A stretch of 64,000 bases of DNA from Bryopsis sp. KO-2023 (Eukaryota > Chlorophyta > Ulvophyceae > Bryopsidales > Bryopsidaceae): assembly GCA_030272585.1 (NCBI GenBank), contig BSYQ01000001.1, forward strand, positions 4,960,001-5,024,000. The letters are read 5' to 3'. The notes beneath the pieces were generated by a model, which was not told where the DNA came from, made no database searches, and worked only from the letters and a program-made list of their open reading frames with translations. Below, one piece after another: positions 62,428 to 64,000 of this stretch. The stretch's first letter is position 1. Each line of letters begins with the position of its first letter. The translations under genes and the position numbers were made by a program.

Positions 62428-64000
62428 TTAACGCTGTTCCTGCGCTTGCGCTTGCTGGATAGCACGCTGCTCCTGCGCATGCGCTTGCTGCACTGCACGA
62501 TACCGGACACAGGGATCAAATGCGGCAGCCACCCTCTTGGACTTTAGGAATGGCAGATCCCTTGTGATGCCGGACACCTTGAGCTGCCGCTTCACACACA
62601 TGTTGCAGTGTGGCAACTTCTCGTGCTCAGCCGGGAACGAAGGGATTTCTTCGAACGTCGAGCGTGTCAGCTTCAACATATGGGCAGGTAGAGAGAATGG
62701 GGAGACGGTGGCGATGGACTTGTTGTCCACTTCCGCGACTTTTTGGACCGCCGTGACGATGCGCCCCAGCATCGAGTATGCCAACCAATGAGCATCACAC
62801 ACGAGGTGATACCCACAAGGAAGGACGGAATACTTCTTCTGCGTCAGCCGCTGAGCACTTGCTTGCATTGGGCTTCTCCCGCACCAAATGCACATGGGCA
62901 ACTCGTGAAAGTGCCGGTTGCCGCGATAATTTTGCAAGGCTCGGTCCCTGGGGTTAGTATATTGGACCTTCGGCCATTTCTCTGACGCAGTGATGGGGTT
63001 GCAAGCCTCCTCGATATCCTCCCGTGACAGGTTCACTTCGCTGGGTGCAGCATCCACTTTGTCTTGAGCAGCCGCCTTTAGTCTTCTGAGCTTAACCTTT
63101 TCTCGGAAAGCCCGAAGTGCTGCTTCTGTTGGAGCTAACTCCAACGGTGGATGGACCGCACGCTGAACCTCTGTCACCTGGCTTGGCCCTTCATCATTCC
63201 TTATTTCCCCGTCCTCCAGTTCAGAACTAGGACCTTCGAGCCTAGGAGGTGGACTGCCGAAGTCAATTTCTTCGTTAAAATCCAAGTCCAAAAGCTCCTC
63301 CTCTCTCATGTCGAATAAGTCCTCCCCCGGTGCTATTGCGGTAGCCTCATCTCCGGGAGTCTGAACTGTTGGTGCTGGTTGTGAGGGTGCTGGAGTTTTT
63401 AATGCGGCAGCCTTTAACTTGAGTAACAAGTTGGCTCTTGCTGCATCTCCAGGCATACGATCCCTCGGTGGCTCACCACCTTCATCGTCACCGTCCTCTC
63501 GCCTTCTCTTTCCGTGTGGATCTTCATCCCTACACGGCGAGCTTGGGCGTTTGTTTTTCCCTTTCCCCTTGCCCTTGCTTGAGCCTCCCGCATCATCGTC
63601 CTTGGACGGTTCCAGATCAAGTGTTGCGTTTGACAACAGAACTTGGACTTGGCGATCCAGTTCTTCGCGTACCCGTGGTGCTGGTACCGCCGGGTTCAAA
63701 CGCAGCATCTTGTCCGTTGTTTCGCTCTGCACTTGAAGTTTTCCAGAGCCGTCTCTGAGGGACTCTCCCAGCAAATCGATCTGCAGCTCTTGTTCTGCCA
63801 ATTCCTTCTCAAGGTTGTTGGCTGCTGCACTCCACGCGGTTGCTACAGCTCGCTGCAGCGTTTCCTCTACCGCGGTAAATCGATCCACCATTCCCCCGAG
63901 AGCTTGCTTGCGGAGGTCATTCTCACGATGGTTAGCCATCATGTGAGATTGGAACCGCTGCTTCTTCAGCTTCATGGCTTCCAATTTTTCTTCCAAGACC
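62428..64000 (-). CDS. Element B2 ORF3, N-terminus beyond window
   Basis: Near-identical to B ORF3 (30173-31890) over at least 500 residues, including the KGKGKGKNKRP tract, acidic linker and the C-x2-C-x21-C-x2-H-x2-C-x2-H-W-x59-C-x2-C module. It shows what a fuller C-terminus looks like: after KSKRVAAA it continues with FDPCVRYRAVQQ and two copies of an AIQQAQAQEQR-like repeat. The coiled-coil start runs off the right edge. Same unknown function. Confidence 0.82.
   Translation of the reverse strand, partial: VLEEKLEAMKLKKQRFQSHMMANHRENDLRKQALGGMVDRFTAVEETLQRAVATAWSAAANNLEKELAEQELQIDLLGESLRDGSGKLQVQSETTDKMLRLNPAVPAPRVREELDRQVQVLLSNATLDLEPSKDDDAGGSSKGKGKGKNKRPSSPCRDEDPHGKRRREDGDDEGGEPPRDRMPGDAARANLLLKLKAAALKTPAPSQPAPTVQTPGDEATAIAPGEDLFDMREEELLDLDFNEEIDFGSPPPRLEGPSSELEDGEIRNDEGPSQVTEVQRAVHPPLELAPTEAALRAFREKVKLRRLKAAAQDKVDAAPSEVNLSREDIEEACNPITASEKWPKVQYTNPRDRALQNYRGNRHFHELPMCIWCGRSPMQASAQRLTQKKYSVLPCGYHLVCDAHWLAYSMLGRIVTAVQKVAEVDNKSIATVSPFSLPAHMLKLTRSTFEEIPSFPAEHEKLPHCNMCVKRQLKVSGITRDLPFLKSKRVAAAFDPCVRYRAVQQAHAQEQRAIQQAQAQEQR

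Overview
This window looks like repeat-only heterochromatin from a fungus, most likely a basidiomycete. I judge this from chromodomain-bearing Ty3/Gypsy retrotransposons, hAT transposons with short introns, and the style of the proteins; the assignment is inference. I see no host gene, rRNA, functional tRNA or CRISPR array. Almost every base belongs to a transposable element, and the elements sit inside one another.

Nest on the left and centre. Target-site duplications (TSDs) and diagnostic LTR bases let the insertion order be read. Family A (minus strand, from before position 1 to 46519) carries gag, pol and a third gene, ORF3. Its 5' leader is split by family B (minus, 9708-46038, TSD CCGCG). 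The 3' LTR of B is split by a second family A copy, A' (plus, 9945-30000, TSD AATCC). A' holds a 1,026-bp hAT-like MITE in gag (10706-11731, 8-bp TSD) and element C in pol (15456-24223, TSD CCAAG or GCCAAG). Gag of B holds element D (36890-43378, TSD TACAA), which has perfect-looking LTRs and no coding capacity. A itself abuts, and seems to be inserted into, an older Gypsy element F (46520 to about 50310).

Right part. After F come ORF3 and the 3' LTR of an element E1 (50366-52583). Then follow gag and the start of pol of E2 (52584-55993), with a 539-bp TRIM inside gag (53176-53714, TSD GAACA). Next is the 5' end of E3 (55994-57011), inserted in E2 pol. E3 runs into hAT-A (57012-59290), which is cut by hAT-B (59291-61802), which is cut by B2, a second family B copy (61803 to beyond 64000). 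The inferred order is E2 > E1 > F > A > B > A' > C on one side and E2 > E3 > hAT-A > hAT-B > B2 on the other.

How the genes fit together. Families A, B and E share one plan: a coiled-coil Gag with a zinc knuckle, a Pol with protease, reverse transcriptase (RT), RNase H, integrase and chromodomain, and downstream of pol a separate ORF3. ORF3 encodes a long coiled coil followed by a conserved Cys/His module that I do not recognise. In A and B a TATA-like box lies about 120 bp before ORF3. Six families or subfamilies share the 12-base primer binding site TGGTTTCGGAGC. The most unusual points are ORF3, the total absence of CpG in about 3.5 kb of F, and the depth and youth of the nest.
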